Shown here in pieces: positions 33,054-40,675 of a stretch of 44,538 nt of DNA (positions are counted from its first letter, which is position 1; each line of letters starts with the position of its first letter). Under the pieces are notes generated by a model. It was given only the letters and a program-made list of their open reading frames with translations. It searched no databases and was not told where the DNA came from. The stretch is taken from contig CALFFN010000020.1 in NCBI GenBank assembly GCA_937958185.1, positions 1-44,538 of the forward strand, written 5' to 3'. Position numbers and translations under genes: made by a program. The stretch comes from an uncultured Neglectibacter sp. GTDB lineage: Bacteria > Bacillota > Clostridia > Oscillospirales > Acutalibacteraceae.

Positions 33054-33087
33054 ATTTTACCCGCTATTTTTGGCCGCTAATTTTTTT

Positions 33088-33105
33088 AGTATCAAAATAG
33101 TATCA
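33088..33105 (+). repeat. Integrase arm-type direct repeats, element 2 left
   Basis: AGTATCA at 33088-33094 and 33099-33105, 11 bp apart. The pair starts 104 bp after the core, the same distance as in element 1. Confidence 0.72.
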
Positions 33106-33193
33106 CAAAAAGCAGGAGAATACAACTACCTTTTACACCGTTTCCCAGGGTATTCAGCAATAGAAAACACCCTGATATAGCGTAAGTTCTCTT

Positions 33194-34144
33194 TTATTGC
33201 GCTCGACGCATTTCGTTCCGGTAGAAGCCGTTACCCTTGGACACTGTAATCAATTCCCCTTGGGTTTCCATAGCTTGAATACGCTTGGCAATCCACCAGT
33301 CGCCGATACCCAATTGATACCGCCCCAATACATCACCGATGAGATGAGCCACTCGGAAAATTCCATCAGGGATTTGGGCACGAATGAATGGATCGTAGAA
33401 ATCCTCCCCTACACTGTGCAAACGGCCATTGACAACAGCACGCAAGGGTGAATTTTCCTCTCGAAGCTGTGACCACTCCATAGCGATGGCTCTGCGGACA
33501 TTTTTAGGGATTTCCCGCTCCAGAGGCAGATACGCCGCCCAGTCCCCCGGAGACAGTTCCCCCCAGTTCAAACAGGACTGCACCGTATCATCTCCCAGTG
33601 GCATCCACCGGGGCATCTCTAAAGCAGTCACGGGACAGTCAAAGTCCCTCAGTTGCCAAAGCACATCATAAAACCCACACAGGGAGTAGGGCGCGCTGCT
33701 GTACCAAATTCGCACAGCCTCGCCGTGTTTTCCACCCTCTAAAAGCCGCTCCCTGTCTCGCTTGCGTTGTTCCCAGAGCATATCCCGCTGGGTATGGTCA
33801 TCCGGGTCGCAGTCCGGGAGGGGAAAGTCGCCCCCCAGCCAAGCTGTGAGCAAATCAAACCGGGCCTTCTCCGCATCAGGGCCGCTGAGGGGGCCGATGT
33901 CCAATCCCACGCATGGGCATAGTACATCTCCAGGATTGCCGCCCACAGGCTGCGCCCGGCGGTTCTCCTTCTCCCGTTTGGCCTTGAACCGGGCCATAAC
34001 TTGGTCTTTCTCTTCCTGAGTGGGTTCTTTCTCTCCGTCACCGAAAATAAATCCAATCACCCCATCATCCCAACTGGACGGCCTGCAATGCGTGGCCATC
34101 TTCAATGTTCCCCATTCACTTTCAGAAAAAACAACCTGTAGCAT
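33194..34144 (-). CDS. DUF1835/DUF3658 domain protein (element 2 cargo)
   Basis: A 316-residue soluble protein. The start MLQVVFSESEWGTLKMA fits DUF1835, and the C-terminal segment (RAQIPDGIFRVAHLIGDVLG, then IGDWWIAKRIQAMETQGEL) fits DUF3658. The two domains occur together in proteins of unknown function in Firmicutes. CGGAG lies about nine bases before the ATG. It occupies the slot between relaxase gene and left att core, where element 1 holds its defence cluster, so it is the element's cargo. A defence or stress role is only a guess. Confidence 0.78.
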   Translation of the reverse strand: MLQVVFSESEWGTLKMATHCRPSSWDDGVIGFIFGDGEKEPTQEEKDQVMARFKAKREKENRRAQPVGGNPGDVLCPCVGLDIGPLSGPDAEKARFDLLTAWLGGDFPLPDCDPDDHTQRDMLWEQRKRDRERLLEGGKHGEAVRIWYSSAPYSLCGFYDVLWQLRDFDCPVTALEMPRWMPLGDDTVQSCLNWGELSPGDWAAYLPLEREIPKNVRRAIAMEWSQLREENSPLRAVVNGRLHSVGEDFYDPFIRAQIPDGIFRVAHLIGDVLGRYQLGIGDWWIAKRIQAMETQGELITVSKGNGFYRNEMRRAQ

Positions 34145-34257
34145 GATAAAAACTCCGTTTCAAATTCCTTTTTATCGCTCTCAATTATAGCAGTAAAATC
34201 ACCCGCTGACAAGTATAAATCAGGAGGGCGCTCCTTGAAGTGCCCTCCTGTTATCCA

Positions 34258-35442
34258 TTACCTTGCCCCTCGGCTGAACTTCCGCTTTGCCTTCTTCTGC
34301 TCTCGTTCTTGCGCCTCTCGCCGTCTGGCGTCCTCCACGGCCCGCTCTACTTCCTCCGGGCCGAAAGCTCGCTTTACCCGCTCAAAGTCGGCAACTGTCC
34401 CCCGCAGGGCCTTGTTCTCCATCTTTACCTCCTGCAAGCGGTCAGACAACCGCTCGTTGCCCTCTCTCGCCCGGCCATAGTCCCCCTGCAAACGCTCATA
34501 CTTCCCTTTTAAGTCGACATAGGCCCGATACAAAGAGCGCAGCACCTTGACGATCTGCGCCAACAGGGGCTTGGCTTTCTTCTCCCGGTAGGACTTGGCG
34601 CTCTCCAACGGCCCTGCCTCCGGCAATATCCGCTCCGGGTCGTCGGAGAACTGCGCCGCCAACTGTTCCATGTTCCTCACAGCCGGGGCCAGCTCCTTTA
34701 GACGTTGCTCCTGCTGTTCCACCTGTCCCTGCTTCTTGGCCTTGACTGCCTCCAGCTTGGCAATCTCTTTCGCCCTCTGCTCCTTTTTGAAGTCCAGCAC
34801 AGACAGGTGCTTGTCATGGGTGCCCTTGTCCTCCCACTCTATCCCGTGGCGCTCCATCACGGCGGCAAGCTGTTCCTTTTCAGAGCGCACCCACTGGTTC
34901 CACTCTGTGTCGCCCCTGGTGCCGCCCTTGAAGCCCTGGGCCGCTAACGCCTGTTTCAGCGATACCCTTGTATCCAGACCCCGCTTGCTCCCGGTAGTGA
35001 ATGGCACAAAGTCGATGTGCAGATGGGGCGTGGCCTCGTCCATGTGGAGGTGAGCGGAGAACACCCGAAGCTGGGGGTTGCGCTCCTGGAACCCTCTCAT
35101 GTACTCGTCCAGCACCGCCGCCGCAAGCCGGCCGTCCTCGCCCTCGGCGCTCATGTCGTCCTTGTTGCCCACTTGCAGGATGATTTCATGGAACGGCTTT
35201 TCCTGCTTACTGGAACGTATCTTCTCATAGTAGTCCTCAATCCTGCGGTCTGCCCTGGTCTGCTTGTCGTTGTACCGCTTGAGGGCCTCGTCAAACAGCT
35301 CATGGAAAACTGCCTTGATATTTTCGTGGCAGTAGGTTATATTCAGATGGGAGCGTTCCGGGTCGGTGTTCTTGGCGTTGAACGCCCTGCTGTTGTGTTT
35401 CACCGAACCCTGCCCCACCATGGCGCTAATCGTCCTTTTCAA
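34258..35442 (-). CDS. MobV/Pre-type relaxase, element 2
   Basis: A 394-residue plasmid mobilization relaxase. The N-terminal strand-binding part reads ISAMVGQGSVKHNSRAFNA, with LNITYCHENIK, followed by the metal/His motif HLHMDEATPHLHIDFVPF near residues 130-147. The C-terminus is a long coiled coil (about 230-390) rich in Glu, Lys and Gln. The start is TTG at 35442 with AAAGGAG seven bases upstream. It should nick the hairpin oriT about 40 bp upstream. It is intact, unlike its element 1 homologue, and could act on the related element 1 oriT. Confidence 0.9.
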   Translation of the reverse strand: MKRTISAMVGQGSVKHNSRAFNAKNTDPERSHLNITYCHENIKAVFHELFDEALKRYNDKQTRADRRIEDYYEKIRSSKQEKPFHEIILQVGNKDDMSAEGEDGRLAAAVLDEYMRGFQERNPQLRVFSAHLHMDEATPHLHIDFVPFTTGSKRGLDTRVSLKQALAAQGFKGGTRGDTEWNQWVRSEKEQLAAVMERHGIEWEDKGTHDKHLSVLDFKKEQRAKEIAKLEAVKAKKQGQVEQQEQRLKELAPAVRNMEQLAAQFSDDPERILPEAGPLESAKSYREKKAKPLLAQIVKVLRSLYRAYVDLKGKYERLQGDYGRAREGNERLSDRLQEVKMENKALRGTVADFERVKRAFGPEEVERAVEDARRREAQEREQKKAKRKFSRGAR

Positions 35443-35477
35443 ATCAACACTCCTTTCGCCGCAAAGCGGCGGCCTTT

Positions 35478-35534
35478 GTTACTTTCTGCGAAAGTAACGC
35501 AAAAGCACTTTTGACAGCCTTGCGGCCATCAAAA
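35478..35534. other. oriT-like hairpins, element 2
   Basis: GTTACTTTC/GAAAGTAAC with a TGC loop (35478-35498), then GCAAAAGCAC, then TTTTGACAGCC/GGCCATCAAAA (35509-35534). The central 23 bp (35496-35518) is identical to element 1. The GC-rich stretch 35535-35797 between oriT and iterons shows no credible gene. Confidence 0.62.
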
Positions 35535-35799
35535 GCGCATTTGCGCCCTACGGGGTGGAGTGGGGGCGTTGCCCCCGCCGTCTGCGGACGGCTCCCCCAG
35601 CAGGGCCGCCCTTTGAAAAGGGCACCCTGCACCCCGCCTAAACTTTGACACTCGCCGTTGGGCAGGGGGGAAAGGCACAGCCTTTCCCCCCACCCGGCCA
35701 GTGTCCTCCGTGGGCCAAAAGTCAAGGGGTTCGGGTTGTATTGCCTTGCGGCAATCTCCACCCCCAGGTATGGCCCCTTGACTTTTGGCCCCGCTCCCC

Positions 35800-35882
35800 G
35801 TGACGGCCGTGACGACCGTGACGATGTTTTACACACCGCCTCCGCTCTCAAAAAAGCCGTCACAGCCGTCACGGTCGTCACG
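35800..35882. repeat. Inverted arrays of 9-bp iterons, element 2
   Basis: GTGACGGCC, GTGACGACC, GTGACGATG (35800-35826) face GCCGTCACA, GCCGTCACG, GTCGTCACG (35856-35882). Unit length and layout match element 1, though the individual units differ in sequence. The array abuts the 3' end of the ATPase gene. Confidence 0.65.
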
Positions 35883-37035
35883 CCTGGGGCGGTTCCAGGG
35901 TGAGGGTGATACTTCTCCCGGCGTGGTTCCTGCTGTTCTCATAGCGGATGTGGTACTCCGCCGCCAGCCTCCCGGCCCGGACGTTCAGCCGCATCGCCAG
36001 GGCGTTGGGCTTCATGTCGGTCTGGATAGCCGCCGCCAGTTCCGTGGCGGTGCCGCCCCAGGCGGGCCTGTCCGCCGTCACAAGGGCGGCAACGGCCTCC
36101 AACACCGGGTCGGGCGGTTCCACCCACGGCTCCGTTTCCAGCCGTTCCAGCTCCCACACAAGCCGCTCCCTGTCCTTGGTGAGATACATCCGCTGGTCTT
36201 GCTGGTCACGCCCTGCCACGTCCAGAATGGCGCTGCCGTCCGTCCGCTTCTCCTTTTGAAGAAGAAAGGCCCCGTCCGCCGCCCCCAACAGGCCGTTGGT
36301 GCCGGAAATCATATCGAACTTATCATCGGCCTGTTGCTTCCGGGTGTGGTGTACTAGCAGGAGACAGATACCGCAATCGTCAGCAAGGCGTTTCAGCTTG
36401 CCCACCACCTCGTAATCGTTGGCGTAGCTGTACTTGTCCCCGCCGACCTCCCGGACTTTCTGGAGGGTGTCAATGATAATCAGCTTGGTATCGGGGTGTT
36501 CCCGGACAAACTTCTTTAGCTGTTCCTCCAGGCCCAGGCCGAGCTGTTTGGCGTAGATCGCAAAGAGCAGGTCGTTGGTGCCGTCCATGCCGAACATCCG
36601 ATACAGCCGCCCCTGCAAGCGGCGGTGGTCGTCCTCCAGCGCCAGATAGAGGACGGTGCCTTTGTGGACGGGATAGCCCCACAGGGGGAGGCCCATGCTC
36701 ACATGATAGGCAAGCTGGGCCATCAGGAATGACTTGCCCACCTTGGGCGCTCCCGCAAAGAGGTATGTCCCAGGGTAGAGCAGACCGTCAATGATTGGCG
36801 GTCTGCTCTGGTAGACATTCTGGTAAAGCTCGTTCATGGAAACGGTGTAGAGGTAGGCCGGGTCGCTTGTCCGCTGAAGCTCCCGAAGAATATCCTCCAT
36901 ACTTTCATCCTGGGGGTTGTTTTCGGTAGCCGCTTCTGATATACTCAGGGCAGTTGTTTGTGAAATGGGCTGTTCCCCGTCTGCGCCAACAGACGGAACC
37001 GGGACAGTCCTTTTCGCTTCTCTGGAATCCATCAA
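35878..37035 (-). CDS. RepA-like AAA ATPase (replication), element 2
   Basis: A 385-residue RecA/DnaB-like ATPase of the AAA_25 type. Walker A GAPKVGKSFL is near residues 91-100 and Walker B KLIIIDTLQKV near 178-188. Its conserved core also has LLLVHHTRKQ and DMISGTNGLLGAADGAFLL. A C-terminal helical region follows. Such proteins serve as replicative helicase/initiator on small plasmids and mobilizable elements. Iterons lie directly at its 3' end. It starts 4 bp after the MobC-like gene and is in the int-mob operon. It is intact. Confidence 0.83.
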   Translation of the reverse strand: MMDSREAKRTVPVPSVGADGEQPISQTTALSISEAATENNPQDESMEDILRELQRTSDPAYLYTVSMNELYQNVYQSRPPIIDGLLYPGTYLFAGAPKVGKSFLMAQLAYHVSMGLPLWGYPVHKGTVLYLALEDDHRRLQGRLYRMFGMDGTNDLLFAIYAKQLGLGLEEQLKKFVREHPDTKLIIIDTLQKVREVGGDKYSYANDYEVVGKLKRLADDCGICLLLVHHTRKQQADDKFDMISGTNGLLGAADGAFLLQKEKRTDGSAILDVAGRDQQDQRMYLTKDRERLVWELERLETEPWVEPPDPVLEAVAALVTADRPAWGGTATELAAAIQTDMKPNALAMRLNVRAGRLAAEYHIRYENSRNHAGRSITLTLEPPQA

Positions 37036-37039
37036 TCTA

Positions 37040-37360
37040 TCAATCCTCCTTCATGCCGTCCAGCGTCACGGTGATAAGGCGGATGGTGGCGAGAAGTTCA
37101 TCATCCATCCCGCCCCCGGCCTCCATGCGCCGCAGCGCCCCCAGGACGGTGGCGAGTTGGTCACGCAGGGCCTTGTAAACCCTGGGATTGCCCTGCACCA
37201 CAATGTCCCGGTTCAGCAGCCGCCGGGTGATGTAGTCCTGTTTGGTCAGCCCGGACAGGCGGACGGCAATCTCAATCTGTTCGTTTTCCTCCGGGGACAC
37301 CCGGAACGCTATGGTCTTGCTTCTCCATCGGTTGTGGTTGTCGAGATTTTTCGCAGACAT
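37040..37360 (-). CDS. MobC-like relaxosome accessory protein, element 2
   Basis: A 106-residue homologue of the element 1 protein, with the ribbon-helix-helix part NRWRSKTIAFRVSPEENEQ and LTKQDYITRRLLNRD, then a helical tail. It should bind the oriT region and assist relaxase. It lies 3 bp after the integrase gene and 4 bp before the ATPase gene, a tight operon. Confidence 0.8.
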   Translation of the reverse strand: MSAKNLDNHNRWRSKTIAFRVSPEENEQIEIAVRLSGLTKQDYITRRLLNRDIVVQGNPRVYKALRDQLATVLGALRRMEAGGGMDDELLATIRLITVTLDGMKED

Positions 37361-37363
37361 GAT

Positions 37364-38440
37364 TTAAGCCCCCTTTCGCTCCATGTTCAGCTTGTCCGCC
37401 ATCTCCGCCTGCCGGGTGGGGAACAGGTGAGCGTAGCGGTAGGTGATGTCAATGCTTTCGTGCCCCACCCGGTCAGCGATTGCCAGGGCCGTAAAGCCCA
37501 TGTCAATCAGCAGGGAAATGTGGCTGTGTCTCAAATCGTGAATCCTGATCCGCTTGACCCCCGCCTCTTTCGCCCCCCTGTCCATCTCCCGGTGAAGATA
37601 GGATTTCGTTACCGCAAAAATGCGGTCTGTCGGCTCCACGGCGTACAAGCTCCTGATGTAGTCCTCCATTTCCTCGCAGAGAAAAGCGGGCATTTGAATG
37701 ACCCGGTTGCTCTTGGCCGTCTTGGGGTCGGTGATAACGTCCTGGCCCTTGATACGCTGGTAGGATTTCGAGATAGAAACCGTCTGCTTCTCAAAGTCGA
37801 AGTCCCCAGGGGTGAGGGCCAGCAGCTCCCCCTCCCGAATACCGCACCAGTAGAGCATTTCAAAGGCGTAGTAGGAGAGGGGCTTGTCCATCATAGCGTC
37901 AGCGAATTTCAGATACTCCGCTTTCGTCCAGAACAGCATTTCCCGGCCCTTGGCCTTGCCCATGTTGCCCACTTGGGCGGCGGGATTGGCTTTCAGGTTG
38001 TAATGCTTCACCGCATGATTGAAAACGGCGCTCAACTGATTGTGGAGCGTTTTCAGATACACGGGGGAGTAGGGCTTGCCGTTCTTGTCCCGGTAGTTCA
38101 GCATTTCGCTCTGCCACGCCATGACCTCTTTGGAGTGGATTTCGCTCATTTTCCGCTTTCCGAAATAAGGCACCAGCTTCTTGTAGAGGATATGCTCTTT
38201 CGTCCCCCAGGTGTTTTCCTTGATACGGCCTTTCATGTCTGCGGCGTAGAGCGCCACGAAGCTCTCAAAGGTCATATCCAGGTCGGCGGTCTGCTGTTGC
38301 AGGAACGTCCGTTCCCATTCCAGCGCCTCCCGCTTGGTCTTGAAGCCCCGCTTCATCTTCTTTTCCTTTTTCCCTGTCCAGTTCTCAAAGTAAAAGGACG
38401 CATACCATGTTCCCTTGGCCTTGTCTTTGTACGCTGGCAT
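37364..38440 (-). CDS. Tyrosine recombinase integrase, element 2
   Basis: A 358-residue phage-type integrase closely related to that of element 1. Catalytic residues: Arg in CGIREGELL near 198, HDLRHSH near 299, VGHES near 325 and Tyr in TYRYAHLF near 335-337. The N-terminal arm-binding domain differs enough to suit the element-specific AGTATCA arms, while the att core is the same. It is intact and preceded by the xis-like gene 12 bp upstream. Confidence 0.93.
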   Translation of the reverse strand: MPAYKDKAKGTWYASFYFENWTGKKEKKMKRGFKTKREALEWERTFLQQQTADLDMTFESFVALYAADMKGRIKENTWGTKEHILYKKLVPYFGKRKMSEIHSKEVMAWQSEMLNYRDKNGKPYSPVYLKTLHNQLSAVFNHAVKHYNLKANPAAQVGNMGKAKGREMLFWTKAEYLKFADAMMDKPLSYYAFEMLYWCGIREGELLALTPGDFDFEKQTVSISKSYQRIKGQDVITDPKTAKSNRVIQMPAFLCEEMEDYIRSLYAVEPTDRIFAVTKSYLHREMDRGAKEAGVKRIRIHDLRHSHISLLIDMGFTALAIADRVGHESIDITYRYAHLFPTRQAEMADKLNMERKGA

Positions 38441-38452
38441 TTTCTTCCCTCC

Positions 38453-38641
38453 TTACTGATTTTCCCGCAGTCCATAGAACTTTTCCTCGAAGTAGCGCCT
38501 GCTCACCCGTCCGGGGATGGTGAGGAAACCCTTCTGCTTCAGCTCCTCGTTCATCTCCCGCACCAGCTTGTAGGCGTAGGGCTTGGAGATACCCAGCGCC
38601 CCGGCCACTTCCTCGGCACGTACAAACAGCTCTTTGCTCAA
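38453..38641 (-). CDS. Excisionase-like DNA-binding protein, element 2
   Basis: About 62 residues. The helix-turn-helix reads VRAEEVAGALGISKPYAYKLVREM, then GRVSRRYFEEKFYGL, parallel to the element 1 protein. I chose TTG at 38641 because AAGGAGG lies seven bases before it; the frame extends to 38689 but that part covers the ribosome site and an operator repeat. It directs excision in concert with the integrase. Confidence 0.78.
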   Translation of the reverse strand: MSKELFVRAEEVAGALGISKPYAYKLVREMNEELKQKGFLTIPGRVSRRYFEEKFYGLRENQ

Positions 38642-38664
38642 ATACAACACCTCCTTATTGTTAG

Positions 38665-38748
38665 TTCGCAAAATTGTTAATGCTGACATCCTTATTATAC
38701 ATTCGCATGGTTGTTAATGTCAAGAGTTTATTTCGCAATTTTGTTAAT
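38665..38748 (+). promoter_or_regulatory. Three 17-bp operator repeats, element 2
   Basis: TTCGCAAAATTGTTAAT (38665-38681), TTCGCATGGTTGTTAAT (38702-38718) and TTCGCAATTTTGTTAAT (38732-38748) share the pattern TTCGCAN4TGTTAAT in the same orientation. They overlap the xis leader and promoter and lie just upstream of the XRE promoter. A fourth copy is at 33037. They are probable sites for the XRE regulator. Confidence 0.7.
38694..38723 (-). promoter_or_regulatory. Promoter of the xis-int-mob operon, element 2
   Basis: On the minus strand TTGACA (38723-38718), 18 bp, TATAAT (38699-38694). Both hexamers are consensus. The middle operator repeat sits between them. Confidence 0.85.
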
Positions 38749-38755
38749 TTTCTTC

Positions 38756-38784
38756 TTGCATATTTCGCTTATTTGCGCTATACT
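38756..38784 (+). promoter_or_regulatory. Promoter of the element 2 XRE regulator
   Basis: TTGCAT (38756-38761), 17 bp, TATACT (38779-38784), 22 bp before the start codon. Confidence 0.7.
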
Positions 38785-38806
38785 ATTTTCAAAGGCGGTG
38801 GAACAT

Positions 38807-39364
38807 ATGACAGTAGGAGAAAAAATCAAGAAAATCCGCATATTTCGAGGTATGACGCAAAAGGAATTGGGGCTGGCTATCGGCTTTGAGGAAAAGGGAG
38901 CGGATAACCGTATTGCCCAGTACGAAACGAATTACCGTGTGCCAAAGAGGGAGCTGCTGGACAAGATTGCCCAGGCCCTGCGGGTAGACCGTCAGAACTT
39001 CTATACGGTTCAACCCGGCTGTGCCGAGGACTTCATGCGGACGTTCTTCTGGCTGGACGAGGACAGCCCTGGCTCCATCCGCCTGTTTCAGCTTGTCCGC
39101 AACCCCGGCAAGACGGGGGCCTCCGATGATACCGCCGTCCGCTACAATGACACGGACGACTGGCCCGCTCAACCTCCTGTGGGTATCTACTTCAACTATG
39201 GCCTTGTGGACGAGTTTATGAGGGAATGGCTCTTGCGCCAGCAGGAGCTACACGCCGGGGAGATTACCAGGGAAGAATACTTTGAATGGAAAATCAACTG
39301 GCCGAGTACCTGCGATGACGGGAAAGAATCGAAATACTATGTACCCTGGAGAAAAGAAAAATAG
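38807..39364 (+). CDS. XRE-family repressor of element 2
   Basis: A 185-residue protein. The N-terminal helix-turn-helix reads TVGEKIKKIRIFRGMTQKEL and IAQYETNYRVP. The C-terminal part carries LHAGEITREEYFEWKINWP, shared with the element 1 regulator. I chose ATG at 38807, preceded by AAAGGCGGTGG; the frame extends upstream over the promoter and operators, where it is not real. It is divergent from xis and probably represses it through the 17-bp repeats. Confidence 0.85.
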   Translation: MTVGEKIKKIRIFRGMTQKELGLAIGFEEKGADNRIAQYETNYRVPKRELLDKIAQALRVDRQNFYTVQPGCAEDFMRTFFWLDEDSPGSIRLFQLVRNPGKTGASDDTAVRYNDTDDWPAQPPVGIYFNYGLVDEFMREWLLRQQELHAGEITREEYFEWKINWPSTCDDGKESKYYVPWRKEK

Positions 39365-39423
39365 GGCAAGCAAAACCGCCCTGCTGAATTTGTCGTTCAG
39401 CAGGGCGGTTCGCTTGCCCTTTG
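39364..39423 (+). terminator. Long intrinsic terminator after the element 2 regulator
   Basis: GGGCAAGC plus ACCGCCCTGCTGAA pair with TTCAGCAGGGCGGT plus GCTTGCCC, followed by TTTGC. It begins at the stop codon. Confidence 0.88.
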
Positions 39424-39458
39424 CAATCATTCTCTTGTGTGACCGGGTTGAAACGAAT

Positions 39459-39476
39459 AGTATCAAACCAGTATCA
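39459..39476 (+). repeat. Integrase arm-type direct repeats, element 2 right
   Basis: AGTATCA at 39459-39465 and 39470-39476, 11 bp apart. The pair ends 60-61 bp before the core. Confidence 0.72.
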
Positions 39477-39535
39477 CAAGGCAAAGTGACAGGTCAAAAA
39501 CCCTGTATTCATGCGGGTTTGCGCCGTTTTGACGG

Positions 39536-40516
39536 TCATTCCCACTCAATGGTCCCCACGGGCTTGGGAGTGAGGTCGTAGAGCACGCGGCAGACGCCGG
39601 GGACTTCCGCGAGGATACGGTCGGTGACCTTCTTCAGCACCGCCCAGTCGATCTCCGGCACGGTGGCGGTCATGGCGTCCACTGTGTTGACCGCGCGGAT
39701 AATCACCGGCCAGTCGAAAGCGCGCTTGCCGTCCCGCACGCCGGTGGAACGGAAGTCCGGCACCACGGTGAAGAACTGCCAGACTTTTCCCGCCAGACCC
39801 GCGTTTGCAAATTCCTCCCGCAAAATCGCGTCGGATTCCCGCAGCGCAGCCAGCCTGTCCCGGGTGATAGCGCCCAAACACCGCACGCCCAGACCGGGTC
39901 CGGGGAAGGGCTGGCGCTCCACCATAGACGCGGGCAGACCCAGCGCATGACCCACCATTCGCACCTCGTCCTTATAGAGCAGGCGCACCGGCTCTACCAG
40001 CTCGAAATCAAAGTCATCGGGCAGACCGCCCACATTGTGGTGCGCCTTCACGCCGTCGCTCTCCAGGATATCGGGGTAGATCGTGCCCTGGGCGAGGAAG
40101 TCGATGCCCTCCAGCTTGCGGGCTTCTTCCTCAAACACCTTGATAAACTCGCCGCCGATGATCTTCCGCTTCCGTTCCGGCTCGTCCACGCCGGCAAGAA
40201 GCTCCAGAAAGCGGTCCGTGGCGTCCACATAGATCAGGTTGGCGTCCATCTGGTCCCGGAACACCGACAGCACCTGCTCGCTTTCGCCCTTGCGCATCAG
40301 ACCGTGGTTCACATGGACGCACACCAACTGCCTGCCGATGGCTTTGATGAGCAGCGCCGCCACCACCGACGAATCCACTCCGCCGGAGAGTGCCAGCAGC
40401 ACCTTCCTGTCCCCCACCTGAGCCCGGACAGCCTGCACCTGCTCCTCGATAAAGGCTTCCGCCAGCTCCGGGGTATTGATCCGCTTCATATCCGCGGGAC
40501 GCATTTTGTTTTCCAT
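39536..40516 (-). CDS. GMP synthase ATP-pyrophosphatase subunit without glutaminase domain
   Basis: A 326-residue protein covering only the ATP-PPase and dimerization domains of GMP synthase. The PP-loop is LALSGGVDSS, and FPGPGLGVR and a C-terminal TPKPVGTIEWE are typical. It adenylates XMP and aminates it to GMP. Without a GATase domain it needs free ammonia or a separate amidotransferase. The ATG at 40516 has AAAGGAG upstream; the longer frame to 40672 runs over the promoter. Its last codons are att core 4, and integration preserved the coding end. A complete guaA lies 2 kb away. Confidence 0.9.
   Translation of the reverse strand: MENKMRPADMKRINTPELAEAFIEEQVQAVRAQVGDRKVLLALSGGVDSSVVAALLIKAIGRQLVCVHVNHGLMRKGESEQVLSVFRDQMDANLIYVDATDRFLELLAGVDEPERKRKIIGGEFIKVFEEEARKLEGIDFLAQGTIYPDILESDGVKAHHNVGGLPDDFDFELVEPVRLLYKDEVRMVGHALGLPASMVERQPFPGPGLGVRCLGAITRDRLAALRESDAILREEFANAGLAGKVWQFFTVVPDFRSTGVRDGKRAFDWPVIIRAVNTVDAMTATVPEIDWAVLKKVTDRILAEVPGVCRVLYDLTPKPVGTIEWE
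39537..39547 (+). other. att core 4 in the GMP synthase 3' end
   Basis: CATTCCCACTC, which on the minus strand encodes the end of Glu-Trp-Glu-stop. guaA 3' ends are known integration hotspots for tyrosine-recombinase elements. Confidence 0.82.
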
Positions 40517-40552
40517 TGTTCCATTCTCCTTTGTATTCCGCCGTTTTTCTGT

Positions 40553-40581
40553 ATTATATACCAAAGAAGCCCACGGCGCAA
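40553..40581 (-). promoter_or_regulatory. Promoter of the GuaA-like gene
   Basis: On the minus strand TTGCGC (40581-40576), 17 bp, TATAAT (40558-40553). The -35 lies within the hairpin that terminates the upstream dehydrogenase transcript. Confidence 0.7.
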
Positions 40582-40598
40582 GTGCGCTGCGGGCTTCC
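40564..40598 (-). terminator. Terminator of the hydroxyacyl-CoA dehydrogenase gene
   Basis: On the minus strand GAAGCCCGCAGCGC pairs with GCGCCGTGGGCTTC (two internal mismatches) around ACTT, followed by TTTGG. Confidence 0.65.
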
Positions 40599-40675
40599 CG
40601 TCTATTCCGGATATTAAAATCACTTTCCGAAAACATCTTGCAGGATACCAGACATATATCACAATGGAACACTTT

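Larger units (their letters stand above)
32974..39547. mobile_element. Integrative mobilizable element 2 (apparently intact)
   Basis: It is bounded by CATTCCCACTC at 32974-32984 and 39537-39547. Contents from right to left: XRE regulator, xis, integrase, MobC-like protein, replication ATPase, iterons, oriT-like hairpins, relaxase and a DUF1835/DUF3658 cargo gene. AGTATCA arm pairs lie 104 bp inside the left core and 60 bp inside the right core. All mobilization frames are open. It is more GC-rich than element 1, so the two arrived from different backgrounds despite shared gene order. Confidence 0.87.

Noticed and set aside
35444..35881. 145-codon frame across the element 2 oriT-iteron interval
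   Set aside because: Repetitive DNA between two operon genes; Pro/Arg/Gly-rich product, no ribosome site, and no counterpart in element 1.
36917..38680. 587-codon plus-strand frame across the element 2 integrase and MobC
   Set aside because: It runs antisense through three homologue-supported genes and its product shows no family features.
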